Source of the DNA: Deinococcus grandis
GTDB lineage: Bacteria > Deinococcota > Deinococci > Deinococcales > Deinococcaceae
Direction: 5' to 3'
DNA length: 64,000 nucleotides
Assembly (NCBI RefSeq): GCF_001485435.1
Contig: NZ_BCMS01000002.1
Location: forward strand, 218,216-282,215
The notes under the pieces are model-generated. The model saw only the letters and a list, made by a program, of their open reading frames with translations. It was not told where the DNA came from and ran no database searches. Within the stretch, counting starts at the first letter, position 1, and each line of letters opens with the position of its first letter. Shown here in pieces: positions 26,592 to 38,184 of this stretch. The position numbers were made by a program, and so were the translations under genes.

Positions 26592-28007
26592 ATGAAAGCC
26601 GCCCCCCTGAGCAAAGCCGCCCCCCTGAGCGCCGCCCTGACTGTCGCCGTCCTCCTCGCCGCCTGCGGACAGACCCCCTCCGCCCCCACCCGGACTGCCC
26701 CCACCCAGACCGGCGCCCCCGCCACCACCGCCATCGAGGCCGAACGCGGTCAGCTGGACACCGAGCAGCTCCAGGGCCAGACCGCCATCGACCCCCGCAC
26801 CGGCAGCGGCGTGCTGATCAACGACGCCAGCGCCAGCGGCGGTCAGGCCGTGAAACTCAGCGCCACCGGCAGCGCCGTGCGCTTCCCGATGCCCAGCGGC
26901 ACCAGCAGCAGCTACGCCGTCACCGTCCGCGCCCGCGGCGTCACCGCCGGCGGCGTCGCTCCCAGCGTGTCCCTGCGCGTCAACGGCACCGAGAAGGCCC
27001 GCGCGACCCTGACGGGCAGCAGCTACGCCAGCGTGTCCCTCGGCACCCAGACCCTCCGGGCGGGCGACACCGTGCGGATCGTCATGCTCAACGGCGACAG
27101 CACGGGCACGCGCGCCGCCACCATCGACTACCTGGATATCCAGAGCGCTGCGGCTGTCCCGGCTCCAGCGCCCACCGAACCGACCCCGGCCCCCGCCCCT
27201 GCCCCCGCTCCAACTCCTACGCCGACCCCCACGCCCACCACCGGCATCAAACTGCCCCCCACCGGGCTGATGAGCTGGGACTGGCAGATCGGCGCGAGCA
27301 GCGACAGCGCCGTCAGCGTTCCCGCAGGCGCGAAACTCATCGACCTGGACGGGTTCAACACCAGCGCCGCCAAGGTCGCGGAACTCAAGAGCAAGGGATA
27401 CTACACCGTCTGCTACATCAACGCCGGCAGCTGGGAATCCTACCGCCCCGACGCCTCCAAGTACCCCGACTACCTGAAGATCCAGCAGGACCCCGACTGG
27501 GCCGGCGAGTACTTCCTGGACGTCACCGACGTGTTCAAGAGCGGCTCGGCCCTCGCGCCGATCCTGCAGGCCCGCTTCAAGATGTGCAAGGACAAGGGCT
27601 TCGACGCACTGGAACCCGACAACCTCCAGAACGACGAGAACGTCAGCGGCGGCCGCGTCACCACGCAGCAGCAGATCGACTTCAACGGCTGGATCGCCGA
27701 CCAGGCCCACGCCGCCGGACTGGCCGTGTTCCAGAAGAACGGCCCCGACAAGATCCTCCTGAAGGACCGCACCGGCAAGATGATGGTCGAGAAGTTCGAC
27801 GGCATCCTGAACGAGGAATGCCAGCAGTACAGCGAGTGCGGCCCCCTGGCCGAGTACACCAGGCGCGGCAAGCTCGCCCTGAACGTCGAATACAGCACGG
27901 CCCTGAGCTGCGCGACGTACACCTCGCTGGGCGTCAGCGCCATGAAACGCGACCTGGGTCTCGTCAGCCCCGGCATGAGCGGCTACCAGCGCCAGAGCTG
28001 CAACTGA
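26592..28007 (+). CDS. GH114-type endo-alpha-1,4-polygalactosaminidase lipoprotein
   Basis: A 471-residue exported glycoside hydrolase. Signal peptide with lipobox LLAACG (Cys25) implies anchoring to a membrane. Residues about 45-185 form a carbohydrate-binding module of the CBM35 type (TAIEAERGQL...ATIDYLDIQSA). A Pro/Ala/Thr linker (about 188-217) leads to the GH114 domain (about 220-471), with MSWDWQIG, KLIDLDGFNTS, GYYTVCYINAGSWE and the catalytic-site FDALEPDNL. GH114 enzymes cut polymers of galactosamine such as the Pel matrix polysaccharide. The stop codon TGA is also the first bases of repeat copy D. With several cyclic-di-GMP genes nearby, a role in matrix turnover is plausible. Confidence 0.88.
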   Translation: MKAAPLSKAAPLSAALTVAVLLAACGQTPSAPTRTAPTQTGAPATTAIEAERGQLDTEQLQGQTAIDPRTGSGVLINDASASGGQAVKLSATGSAVRFPMPSGTSSSYAVTVRARGVTAGGVAPSVSLRVNGTEKARATLTGSSYASVSLGTQTLRAGDTVRIVMLNGDSTGTRAATIDYLDIQSAAAVPAPAPTEPTPAPAPAPAPTPTPTPTPTTGIKLPPTGLMSWDWQIGASSDSAVSVPAGAKLIDLDGFNTSAAKVAELKSKGYYTVCYINAGSWESYRPDASKYPDYLKIQQDPDWAGEYFLDVTDVFKSGSALAPILQARFKMCKDKGFDALEPDNLQNDENVSGGRVTTQQQIDFNGWIADQAHAAGLAVFQKNGPDKILLKDRTGKMMVEKFDGILNEECQQYSECGPLAEYTRRGKLALNVEYSTALSCATYTSLGVSAMKRDLGLVSPGMSGYQRQSCN

Positions 28008-28140
28008 TACGGACTCCGGTTGAAATGTTTGCAAAAACTTTCAACCCGAGCGGAGCGAGAAGGAGAAAGTAGGGTTCCGGGCGTGGAGCTGGCAATCCGG
28101 TGAAGTTCCGGATTGTCAGCGAAACAGACGGAATCCGTAT
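28007..28140 (+). repeat. 134-bp structured repeat, copy D
   Basis: Begins at the last base of the GH114 stop codon (TGATACGGACTCCGG) and ends CGGAATCCGTAT. Carries the GTTGAAA/TTTCAAC stem near the start and CAATCCGG/CCGGATTG near the end, plus near-perfect terminal inverted repeats. Orientation relative to the upstream gene is the same as in copies C and E. It is followed ten bases later by a factor-independent terminator for the opposite strand. Confidence 0.92.
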
Positions 28141-28149
28141 GACCTGTAA

Positions 28150-28190
28150 GAAGGCCGCCCGCCCCAGCATCCTGGGAGCGGGCGGCCTTC
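28150..28190 (-). terminator. Strong terminator of the purine permease gene
   Basis: GAAGGCCGCCCGC (28150-28162) pairs perfectly with GCGGGCGGCCTTC (28178-28190), with CCCAG/CTGGG nested in the loop. On the minus strand the stem is followed by TTA. It lies 12 bases beyond the permease stop and could also stop read-through from the GH114 side. Confidence 0.85.
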
Positions 28191-28201
28191 TCGCGCAGGG
28201 T

Positions 28202-29599
28202 TTACTCACCGCCGAGGAACGCGTAGCGGGCGAGCAGCAGCGCCGCCACGCCGTACAGGATCGGACTGACCTGCCGCGCGCGCCCCGCGAGGACTTTCAC
28301 GGCGCAGTAGCTGATCACGCCGAAGCTGACGCCGTTGGCGATGCTGAACGTCAGCGGCATGGCGATGATCGTCAGGAACGCCGGGAGGCTCTCGCTCAGG
28401 TCGTCCCAGTCGATGTGCCGCACGCCGTCCATCATCAGGGCGCCCACCAGGATCAGCGCGGGGGCGGTGGCGGCCGCCGGGATCGCCGCCGCGAGCGGCC
28501 ACAGGAACATGCTCAGCAGGAACAGCACGCCGACCGTCACGGCGGTCAGGCCGGTGCGGCCGCCCTCGCCGATGCCGCTGGCACTCTCGACGTACGCGGT
28601 CGTGGTGCTCGTGCCCATGAACGCCCCGAACATCGCCGCGAGGCCGTCCATGGCAAACGTCCGCCGCGCGCGGGGCATGTCGCCCTTCTCGTCCAGGTAG
28701 CCGCTCTTCTGCGCCAGGCCGGTCAGGGTGCCGGTCGCGTCGAAGAAGTCCACGAAGAAGAACGTGAACACCACGCTCAGCAGGCCCAGGCCCAGCGCCC
28801 CGGCGAGGTCCAGCTGCCCGACCAGACTGCCGGGCCACACCGGCGCGTCGATGATGCCCAGCACCCGCCCGTCGAAACCGGGGAAGGCCCGCAGGGCGCC
28901 GTCCGGGCCGCCCGCGAACACCGGCAGCTGCAACGCGACCGCGCTGAGGCTGGTGAGCAGGATGCCCCACAGGACCGCGCCCTTGACCTGACGGACCATC
29001 AGGGCCGCCGTGACGAGCAACCCCGCGACCGTCAGCAGCGCGCCCCGCGAGGTCAGCGAGCCCAGCCCGACGATGGTGGCGGGGTTCGTGACCACGATGC
29101 CCGCGCTGCGCAGGCCCAGGAAGGCCAGGAACGCGCCGATCCCGCCGGTGACCGCGAACTTCAATCCCAGCGGAATGGCCCGCACGATCGCCTGCCGCGC
29201 GCCCAGCACGCTGAGCAGCACGAACAGCGCGCCCGAGATGAACACGGCGCCCAGCGCCGTCTGCCACGGCACGCCCATGCCCTGCACGACCGTGAACGCG
29301 AAGAAGGCGTTCAGGCCCATGCCGGGCGCCTGCGCGAACGGGTACCGGGCCACGAGGCCCATGGCGAGCGACCCGAACGCCGCCGCGAGCGCCGTGGTCA
29401 TCAGCAGCTGCACGAACGCGTTCGGGACGGGAATCGCGCCGGACAGCAGCTGCGGATTCACGAACAGGATGTAACTCATGGTCAGGAACGTGGTCACGCC
29501 GGCACGGACCTCCTGCGCGACGCTGCTGCCGTGCGCGCTCAGGCCGAAGTACCGGTCGATGAAGGACCGGTCGGTGGGGGGTGGGGTCGTCTGCGTCAA
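28202..29599 (-). CDS. NCS2 family purine permease (AzgA/PbuG type)
   Basis: Inner-membrane proton symporter for hypoxanthine, guanine or adenine. About 465 residues with 12 or more hydrophobic segments. Family motifs: TTFLTMSYILFVNP near the start, QAPGMGLNAFFAFTVV, and GTSTTTAYVESASGIGEGGR in the second half. I placed the start at TTG 29599, ten bases after AGGAGG, which gives the family's usual length; an ATG at 29650 would add 17 residues but has no ribosome site. It is a single-gene unit with a strong terminator. An unlinked allantoin operon at 47.7-56.6 kb also handles purine breakdown products, but no link is shown. Confidence 0.9.
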   Translation of the reverse strand: MTQTTPPPTDRSFIDRYFGLSAHGSSVAQEVRAGVTTFLTMSYILFVNPQLLSGAIPVPNAFVQLLMTTALAAAFGSLAMGLVARYPFAQAPGMGLNAFFAFTVVQGMGVPWQTALGAVFISGALFVLLSVLGARQAIVRAIPLGLKFAVTGGIGAFLAFLGLRSAGIVVTNPATIVGLGSLTSRGALLTVAGLLVTAALMVRQVKGAVLWGILLTSLSAVALQLPVFAGGPDGALRAFPGFDGRVLGIIDAPVWPGSLVGQLDLAGALGLGLLSVVFTFFFVDFFDATGTLTGLAQKSGYLDEKGDMPRARRTFAMDGLAAMFGAFMGTSTTTAYVESASGIGEGGRTGLTAVTVGVLFLLSMFLWPLAAAIPAAATAPALILVGALMMDGVRHIDWDDLSESLPAFLTIIAMPLTFSIANGVSFGVISYCAVKVLAGRARQVSPILYGVAALLLARYAFLGGE

Positions 29600-29821
29600 G
29601 GTGGGGTCGCCTCCTGTGGGGTCCGCCGGGCTGCGGCGGAAAAACACCATTAGATCATCCGCGGGTGTAAGGGCGCGCCCGGCTGTCTCCCGCGTGGGTG
29701 ACACCTCGCTCACGCGCAGCGGACCGGGCAGGCCCACGCCGGGGGTGTGGGGAAATCTGCGGCGCGTGCGGCGCCGCGCGGGTCATACTGAACGGGTGTT
29801 CAGGACGCCAGACACACGCCC

Positions 29822-32128
29822 ATGACCGATCCGACGCTGTCTCAGGACGCTGCCCACGCTGTCGCGCTGGGCATCCTGACGCACTTCCAGCGGCAGGCCG
29901 ATCAGGGACTGATCGTGCTCGACGAGCGGCTGCACGTCGCGGACGTCACCGAGAGCCTCGAGGCGAGACTGGACCCGGCGGCCGAGGTGCGCGGCCAGCC
30001 GCTGCTGCACCTGATCCACCCGGACGATCAGGCGGCCGTGCCGGACGATCTGCTCGTGCGGCTGCATTCCGGGCAGGACGCGCACGCCGAGGTGCGCCTG
30101 AACACCCGCGGCGTGGCGGTGTGGTGCGAACTGGACTTCCTGCCGGTCACGCCGCCCCAGCCGGGCATGTGGGCGCTGGCGATCGTGCGGGACATCACGC
30201 CCCGCAAGACTGCCGAGCAGCACGCCCGGACCCTGGAGGCCCGCCGGGACGCGCTGATGGACGTGGCGATGGACGCCATCGTCAGTATCGACCGGCACGG
30301 GCGGGTGGTCGCGTGGAATCCGGCGGCGACCACTATGTTCGGCTACACGCTCAAGGAGGTGCTGGGGCAGCAGCTGTCGGCGCTGATCATCCGCCCGGCG
30401 GACCGGGACGCGCACCAGCGCGGCATGGCCCGCCACCAGCAGACCGGCGAGACGCGCGTGGCGGGGCGGCGCGTGCAGGTCACGGCGCTGCACAAGAGCG
30501 GCCACACCCTGCAGGTCGAGCTGATGATGAAGCCCGTGCAGATCGACGGGCAGCAGTACTACACCGCGTTCATCCACGACCTGACCGATCAGCTCGAGGC
30601 GCAGCGGCGGCTGCGGGAACAGGCGCTGCACCTGAACATGATGCAGGAGCAGCTCCCGACGCTGTCCTGGACGACCGACCCGGACCTGAACGTCCGCATG
30701 GTCAGCGGGCAGACCCTGCAGCGCCTGCGGCTCGATCCGCGCGCGCTGGTGGGGCGTCACGTGACCGCCCTGCTCGGCGGGGGCCGCGAGGAGGACATCG
30801 TCGGCGCGCACCTGAGCGCCCTGGCCGGTCAGCGCGGCCGGTACATGCAGCGGGTGCAGGAGCGGGTGTTCGAGATTCACGTGTCGCCGCTGCACGACAC
30901 GTTCGACCGCGTGGTCGGCACGGTCGCACTGGCGCACGACGTGACCGACGGGCACCGCGAGCAGCTGCTGGAGGCCGCGCGGGCGCAGGTACTGCGGTCC
31001 ATCGCGGTGGGCGCGCCGCTGCCGGACACGCTGCGCCTGCTGGCCGGACTGCTCACGCAGCTGCCGGGCGTGATCGCCGCGCAGCTCCTGACGGTGCACG
31101 CCGGGCGGCTGCGGACCGAGGCGAGCGTGGGCCTGCCCGGGGACCTGCTGGTGCACTTCACGGGCGACGTGGACCCGCAGGCCCTGCATCCCGCCTGGGC
31201 GGAGGCGCTGGCCGGGCAGGACGCGAGTGTCGCCACGCTGGAACACCCCAGCGCGTGGACGCCGTGGCGCGTGGCCCTGGCGGGCTGCGGCCTGCGCGCC
31301 TGCTGGCTGTTCCGCGTCGCGGACCGTCAGGGAGAAACGCAGGGGCTGGTCGCGCTGTACCGCGCGCTGCCGGACGCGCCGTCCGGACGCCTGGGCGACA
31401 CGGTCACGCAGGCGGGGCAGCTGATGACGGTCGCGCTGGAGCAGGATCACCACCTGCAGACCATCCTCACCACCCGTGAGGAGACCCTGCGGACGCTGGG
31501 GGTCGCGCTGGAATTCCGGGATGACGAGACCGAGGGCCACACCGACCGCGTGGTGCGCCTGAGCCTGGAACTCGCGCGGCGCCTGGGCCTGAGCGAGGCG
31601 CAGCAGGACGACCTGCGCCGCGGGGCGTACCTGCATGACCTGGGCAAGATCGCCATTCCGGATCAGATCCTGCTCAAGCCCGGCCCGCTCAGCGCGGACG
31701 AGTGGGCCGTCATGCGGCAGCATCCGGTCACCGGGTACGAGATGCTCCGCCACACCCCGGCGTTGGGTCAGGCGTGCCTGGAGGTCGTGCTGCACCACCA
31801 CGAGCACTGGAACGGCGGCGGCTACCCGCACGGCCTGAAGGGCGAGGCGATTCCGCTGCTGGCGCGAGTGTTCGCGGTGGTGGACGCCTTCGACGCCCTG
31901 ACGAGCGCCCGGCCGTACAAGCAGCCCTGGCCGGAGGACCGCGCGCTGGAGGAACTGCGCGTCATGGCGGGCCGCGTCCTGGACCCCACCCTGGTCGAGG
32001 TGTTCGTGGCGCTTCGGGCGGAGGGACCGCCACCGGAGTCGGCCACCGACCTGCTCGCTCCCGCGCCGCCGCAGGCCGCGTCCGACGGGCCGACCGGAGC
32101 GGATGAGCCTGCCGGGCCGCGCAGCTGA
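29822..32128 (+). CDS. PAS-GAF-HD-GYP cyclic-di-GMP phosphodiesterase
   Basis: A 768-residue cytosolic protein expected to hydrolyse cyclic-di-GMP. Three PAS-like domains (about 22-135, 140-260 and 275-380) are followed by a GAF-like region (about 390-540) and an HD-GYP domain (about 550-730). The catalytic domain keeps the metal ligands and signatures GHTDRV, YLHDLGKIAIPD, HPVTGYEML, HHHEHWNGGGYP and the GYP-like HGLKGEAIPLLAR. The tail is Pro/Ala-rich. The ATG at 29822 lacks a strong ribosome site. It stands alone between the divergent permease and a tiny membrane reading frame. Confidence 0.93.
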   Translation: MTDPTLSQDAAHAVALGILTHFQRQADQGLIVLDERLHVADVTESLEARLDPAAEVRGQPLLHLIHPDDQAAVPDDLLVRLHSGQDAHAEVRLNTRGVAVWCELDFLPVTPPQPGMWALAIVRDITPRKTAEQHARTLEARRDALMDVAMDAIVSIDRHGRVVAWNPAATTMFGYTLKEVLGQQLSALIIRPADRDAHQRGMARHQQTGETRVAGRRVQVTALHKSGHTLQVELMMKPVQIDGQQYYTAFIHDLTDQLEAQRRLREQALHLNMMQEQLPTLSWTTDPDLNVRMVSGQTLQRLRLDPRALVGRHVTALLGGGREEDIVGAHLSALAGQRGRYMQRVQERVFEIHVSPLHDTFDRVVGTVALAHDVTDGHREQLLEAARAQVLRSIAVGAPLPDTLRLLAGLLTQLPGVIAAQLLTVHAGRLRTEASVGLPGDLLVHFTGDVDPQALHPAWAEALAGQDASVATLEHPSAWTPWRVALAGCGLRACWLFRVADRQGETQGLVALYRALPDAPSGRLGDTVTQAGQLMTVALEQDHHLQTILTTREETLRTLGVALEFRDDETEGHTDRVVRLSLELARRLGLSEAQQDDLRRGAYLHDLGKIAIPDQILLKPGPLSADEWAVMRQHPVTGYEMLRHTPALGQACLEVVLHHHEHWNGGGYPHGLKGEAIPLLARVFAVVDAFDALTSARPYKQPWPEDRALEELRVMAGRVLDPTLVEVFVALRAEGPPPESATDLLAPAPPQAASDGPTGADEPAGPRS

Positions 32129-32234
32129 CCCTCACGTCACCTGAAGGTTCCCTGGGTGTCCGCTGAAGTTCCGCTCTATGACCCCTGAACGCCGCTGTCA
32201 TCAGCCTCCGGGCACCGCCGGGCACACTGGGGGC

Positions 32235-32324
32235 ATGACCCTGATCCTCGCCCTGTCCGCCATCGCGCTCCCCCTGGTCGTCCTGCCGGTCCTGTACCCC
32301 AACCGCGACCAGAGCGCCGAATGA
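32235..32324 (+). CDS. Possible 29-residue single-pass membrane peptide
   Basis: ATG at 32235 preceded by CTGGGGGC opens a 29-codon frame: a hydrophobic stretch of about 20 residues (LILALSAIALPLVVLPVLY) and a short charged tail (NRDQSAE), then TGA. It lies about 105 bases after the HD-GYP gene and just before a hairpin. Tiny membrane peptides of this build occur in many bacteria, but I recognise no family. The open frame is short enough to be chance; the clean helix followed by a polar tail argues for it. Confidence 0.4.
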   Translation: MTLILALSAIALPLVVLPVLYPNRDQSAE

Positions 32325-32342
32325 TCCTCTCCTCAGCGCGTC

Positions 32343-32374
32343 AGCGGGGCACCTGAAGTCAAGGGTGCCCCGCT
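32343..32374. terminator. Hairpin between convergent small peptide and siderophore operon
   Basis: AGCGGGGCACC (32343-32353) pairs perfectly with GGTGCCCCGCT (32364-32374) around a 10-base loop. It lies between the 29-codon frame and the end of the siderophore ABC operon, so it may serve both directions. No long T-run. Confidence 0.65.
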
Positions 32375-32408
32375 CGCGTTGGGGTGGGTTGGGTGGGGGC
32401 GGTGAAGG

Positions 32409-33241
<833 letters not shown>

Positions 33242-33245
<4 letters not shown>

Positions 33246-34251
33246 GCGGACTTCCTCAGCAGGTACAGGAAATAGGGGGCGCCGACCAGGGTGGTGAAGA
33301 TCCCGGCAGGCACCTCCAGGGGGGGCAGCAGCGCGCGGCCCAGCGTGTCGGCGGCCAGCACGAGCAGCGCGCCCAGCAGCATACTGACCGGCAGCGTGCG
33401 GGCGTGCCGGGCGCCGACGAGCAGCCGCGCGAGGTGCGGGGCGAGCAGGCCCACGAAACCCAGGATGCCCGCGCCCGTCACGGCCGCGCCCGCCAGCGCC
33501 ACGCCGACCGCCAGGGCCAGCAGGCGCGCCGGGTTCACGCGCGTGCCGAGCGCGGTGGCGACGTCCTCCCCGAGGTTCAGGACGTCCAGCGTGCGGCTCA
33601 GGAGCAGCGCGCCGGGCAGCAGGACCAGTGCCCAGGGCAGCACGCGCGTCAGGCGGGTCACGTCCGCGCCGTAGACCGTGCCGGTCAGGAAGCTCAGGGC
33701 GCTGCCCAGGCCGTCCGGGGCGCGCACGAGTACGAGCTGCTGCGCGGCGCCCAGCGCGGACGCGACCGCCACGCCGATCAGCGCGAGCCGCACCGGGTGC
33801 AGCGCCCCGCCCCGCTCCCGCGCGAGCAGCAGCACCAGCCCGAAGCCGCCCCATGCGCCCGCCAGCGCCGCCCAGGGCAACCCCCCGGCGGGCGCGGCGG
33901 GCCACGCGAGGAGGAACACCGTGGCGGCCAGTCCCGCCCCGGCGCCCACGCCGATCAGGTCCGGTGAGGCCAGCGGGTTGCGGATCACGCCCTGCATGAT
34001 CGTGCCGCTCGCGGCGAACATCGCGCCGCACAGCAGCGCCACCCCGATCCGCGGGGCGCGCAGGTCCAGCACGAGCTGCCGGGTCAGGGCGTCCCCACCG
34101 CCGGTCAGGGCGGCCAGCACGTCCCGCGCGGGCGTCGGCACCGCGCCCAGGCCCAGCGCCAGCACCGCCAGGGCCGCGCACAGGGCCAGCAGGGCCGCGC
34201 CGACGAGCAGCGCGCGGCGGGCAGTGAAGCGGGCGGGGGCGCTCAGGGCGG

Positions 34252-34255
<4 letters not shown>
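33242..34255 (-). CDS. Ferric-siderophore ABC permease (FecCD family)
   Basis: A 337-residue inner-membrane permease with about nine or ten membrane segments. Family marks include RAPRIGVALLCGAMFAASG, GVIRNPLASPDLIGVGAGAG and GFVGLLAPHLARLLVGARH. It pairs with the other permease at 35224-36201 to form the channel through which the ATPase drives siderophore uptake. GTG at 34255 overlaps the stop of the binding protein upstream, and its own stop overlaps the ATPase start, so the three are translationally coupled. Confidence 0.92.
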
Positions 34256-35208
<953 letters not shown>

Positions 35209-35223
35209 GGAATGGCTCCGGTG

Positions 35224-36201
35224 TCAGCGTCGCCCGATGCGCCGGGCGAGCAGGATGAAGAAGGGGGACCCGGCTGCGGCGACCAGGATGCCGACCGGGG
35301 TCTCGGCGGGCCGGTCGATCACGCGGGCGGCCACGTCGGCCAGCGGCAGGAACGCCGCGCCCAGCAGCGTGGACAGCGGCAGCGAGACGCGGTGGTCCGC
35401 GCCGCCCAGCGCGCGCGCCGCGTGGGGGATGATCAGGCCCACGAAACCCACCGGGCCGACCACGCTGACCGATCCGGCGGCCAGCAGGACGCCCAGGCCG
35501 GTGATCAGGGTGCGGTCGCGTTCGGTGCGGGCGCCGAGGCTACGCGCGACGTCCTCACCCAGGGTCAGGACGTTCACGCGCGGCGCGAGGATCAGCCCGC
35601 CGATCAGGCCCGCGAGCAGCCACGGCGCGACCTGTCCCAGCTGCTCCCAGGTGCGGCCCGCCAGCGAGCCGGACAGGGCGAACAGCGCGCCCTGCGCGCG
35701 GTCCTCGAACAGCAGTTGCAGCGCGCGGGTCGCGGCGCCCGCTAGGGACGCCACCGCCACGCCCGCCAGCGCCAGCCGCAGCGGCGTCACGCCGATGGAG
35801 CGGGCCGCGCCGTAGGCCGCCAGGGCCGCGAGGCCCCCGCCCAGGAACGCCGCCGGGACGAACGCGGCCGCCGGGGCCGCGGGCAGGAACACGACCAGGA
35901 TCAGGATGGCCAGGGCGCCGCCGGCCTCCACGCCCAGGATGCCCGGGTCGGCCAGCGGGTTGCGGGTGACGCCCTGCAGCAGCAGGCCCGAGACGGCCAG
36001 CGCCGCCCCGGCCAGCAGGGCGATCAGGGTGCGCGGCAGGCGCAGGGTGTGGATCACGAGGCTGTTCACGCTGTCGTCCGGGTGCAGCAGCAGCCGCGCG
36101 GTCTCATCCAGGGCAATGTCGCTGGCCCCCAGCGCCAGGGACAGCAGGCCCGCCAGCAGCGCGGCGAGCAGCGCCCCCAGGAGGATCAGGACGCGGGTCA
36201 C
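35224..36201 (-). CDS. Ferric-siderophore ABC permease (FecCD family)
   Basis: A 325-residue membrane permease with about nine membrane segments and family motifs RLPRTLIALLAGAALAVSG, GVTRNPLADPGILGVEAGG and GFVGLIIPHAARALGGADH. Partner of the permease at 33242-34255. It is preceded by an 88-base gap after the ferredoxin-like gene, in which I see no promoter, and followed by a binding protein gene. The two permeases differ clearly in sequence, consistent with a heterodimer. Confidence 0.92.
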   Translation of the reverse strand: MTRVLILLGALLAALLAGLLSLALGASDIALDETARLLLHPDDSVNSLVIHTLRLPRTLIALLAGAALAVSGLLLQGVTRNPLADPGILGVEAGGALAILILVVFLPAAPAAAFVPAAFLGGGLAALAAYGAARSIGVTPLRLALAGVAVASLAGAATRALQLLFEDRAQGALFALSGSLAGRTWEQLGQVAPWLLAGLIGGLILAPRVNVLTLGEDVARSLGARTERDRTLITGLGVLLAAGSVSVVGPVGFVGLIIPHAARALGGADHRVSLPLSTLLGAAFLPLADVAARVIDRPAETPVGILVAAAGSPFFILLARRIGRR

Positions 36202-36289
36202 GGGGTGCTCCGGCGCGGGGGGTGGGTGGGGGCGGCGTCGGGCACGCGGGTGATTCTGGACCGGGTGGCGGCCCGGAATGCGGCGCGGC

Positions 36290-37240
36290 TCACAGTAGGG
36301 GGAGGGCCTGCGGGGCGGCCGGGTGAATCTCCATCTCGCCCAGAACGTACTGCCGCACCGGCGCGCGGTCGGGTTTGTGACTTGATCCGGGCAACAGGAG
36401 CGGTTCGGCGTCCGTGACGGCGGCGCGGTACGTCCGCGTGTGGCCCGCCACCGTGGCGGTCAGCGTGACGAGATCGCCGTCCACCTGCGCCTCCCGCTGG
36501 GCCGTGAGCCAGTCCCAGCCGTGCTGCACGAGCAGCGCCCGGTCGAGCACCTGCGCGCGCGCACTCAGGCCTGCGAAGCCGCGCAGGTGCCCGGCGACCT
36601 CGGCGGGGCTCAACTCGCGCCGCGCGACCTGCACGGCCAGCGCGGGCGTCAGGTGCGCCCACAGCAGGCCCGAGGGCAGCTCCACGGCCGTCGCGGCGAA
36701 GCGGTGGCCGCCGAAATGCCCGGTGCGCCACGCCCGTTCACCCGCATCCCGCAGCGCCGCGTGGACGGGCACGCCGTAGCGGCCGCAGGCGGCGTCCACG
36801 GTGCCGTGCGTGCAGACGTGCACGTCCGCGCCACGCTCCGGTGCCGGAACGGCCGCCCAGTCGCTCAGCCGCGCCGGTTCGATCAGCGTGTCGTGCAGCC
36901 CGCGCGCCCACTCGGTCTGCGGCAGGTCCGAGGCGTAGTCCTGCCTGCAGTACCCGCCGGGGCCGCGCACGTAATGCCGCGCGCGCAGCGGCGCGCCGGG
37001 GGCCAGTGGCGCACTCATGAGCAGCCCGAAGCCCGCGCCGCTCGACTCGACCTTCTCGCGCAGCGCGGCAAACACCGCCGACTGCGCGGGCGTCCAGGTG
37101 TCCACGCTGCGCAGCTGCGCCCAGACGGGCACGTCCAGTTCCAGCACCGTCACCTCCGCCCAGTGGGGCGCGGTGCCGATGGGGTCCTCTCCGGACGCGC
37201 GGGACACGTCGGCGCAGAGGGTGATGCTTGTGCGGCTCAT
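36290..37240 (-). CDS. Sucrase/ferredoxin-like (Apd1 type) [2Fe-2S] protein
   Basis: A 316-residue thioredoxin-fold protein of the Suc/Fer-like family. The cluster motif is C-x8-C (Cys143 and Cys152 in VCTHGTVDAACGRYG) and H-x3-H (His175 and His179 in GHFGGHRFA), the Cys2His2 binding pattern known from yeast Apd1. A further conserved run, AVELPSGLLWAHL, follows. Bacterial relatives occur beside siderophore transport genes, so a role as ferric-siderophore reductase in the cytosol is likely. The ATG at 37240 lies two bases after the stop of the binding protein upstream. The redox partner is unknown. Confidence 0.82.
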   Translation of the reverse strand: MSRTSITLCADVSRASGEDPIGTAPHWAEVTVLELDVPVWAQLRSVDTWTPAQSAVFAALREKVESSGAGFGLLMSAPLAPGAPLRARHYVRGPGGYCRQDYASDLPQTEWARGLHDTLIEPARLSDWAAVPAPERGADVHVCTHGTVDAACGRYGVPVHAALRDAGERAWRTGHFGGHRFAATAVELPSGLLWAHLTPALAVQVARRELSPAEVAGHLRGFAGLSARAQVLDRALLVQHGWDWLTAQREAQVDGDLVTLTATVAGHTRTYRAAVTDAEPLLLPGSSHKPDRAPVRQYVLGEMEIHPAAPQALPLL

Positions 37241-37242
37241 GA

Positions 37243-38180
<938 letters not shown>

Positions 38181-38184
<4 letters not shown>

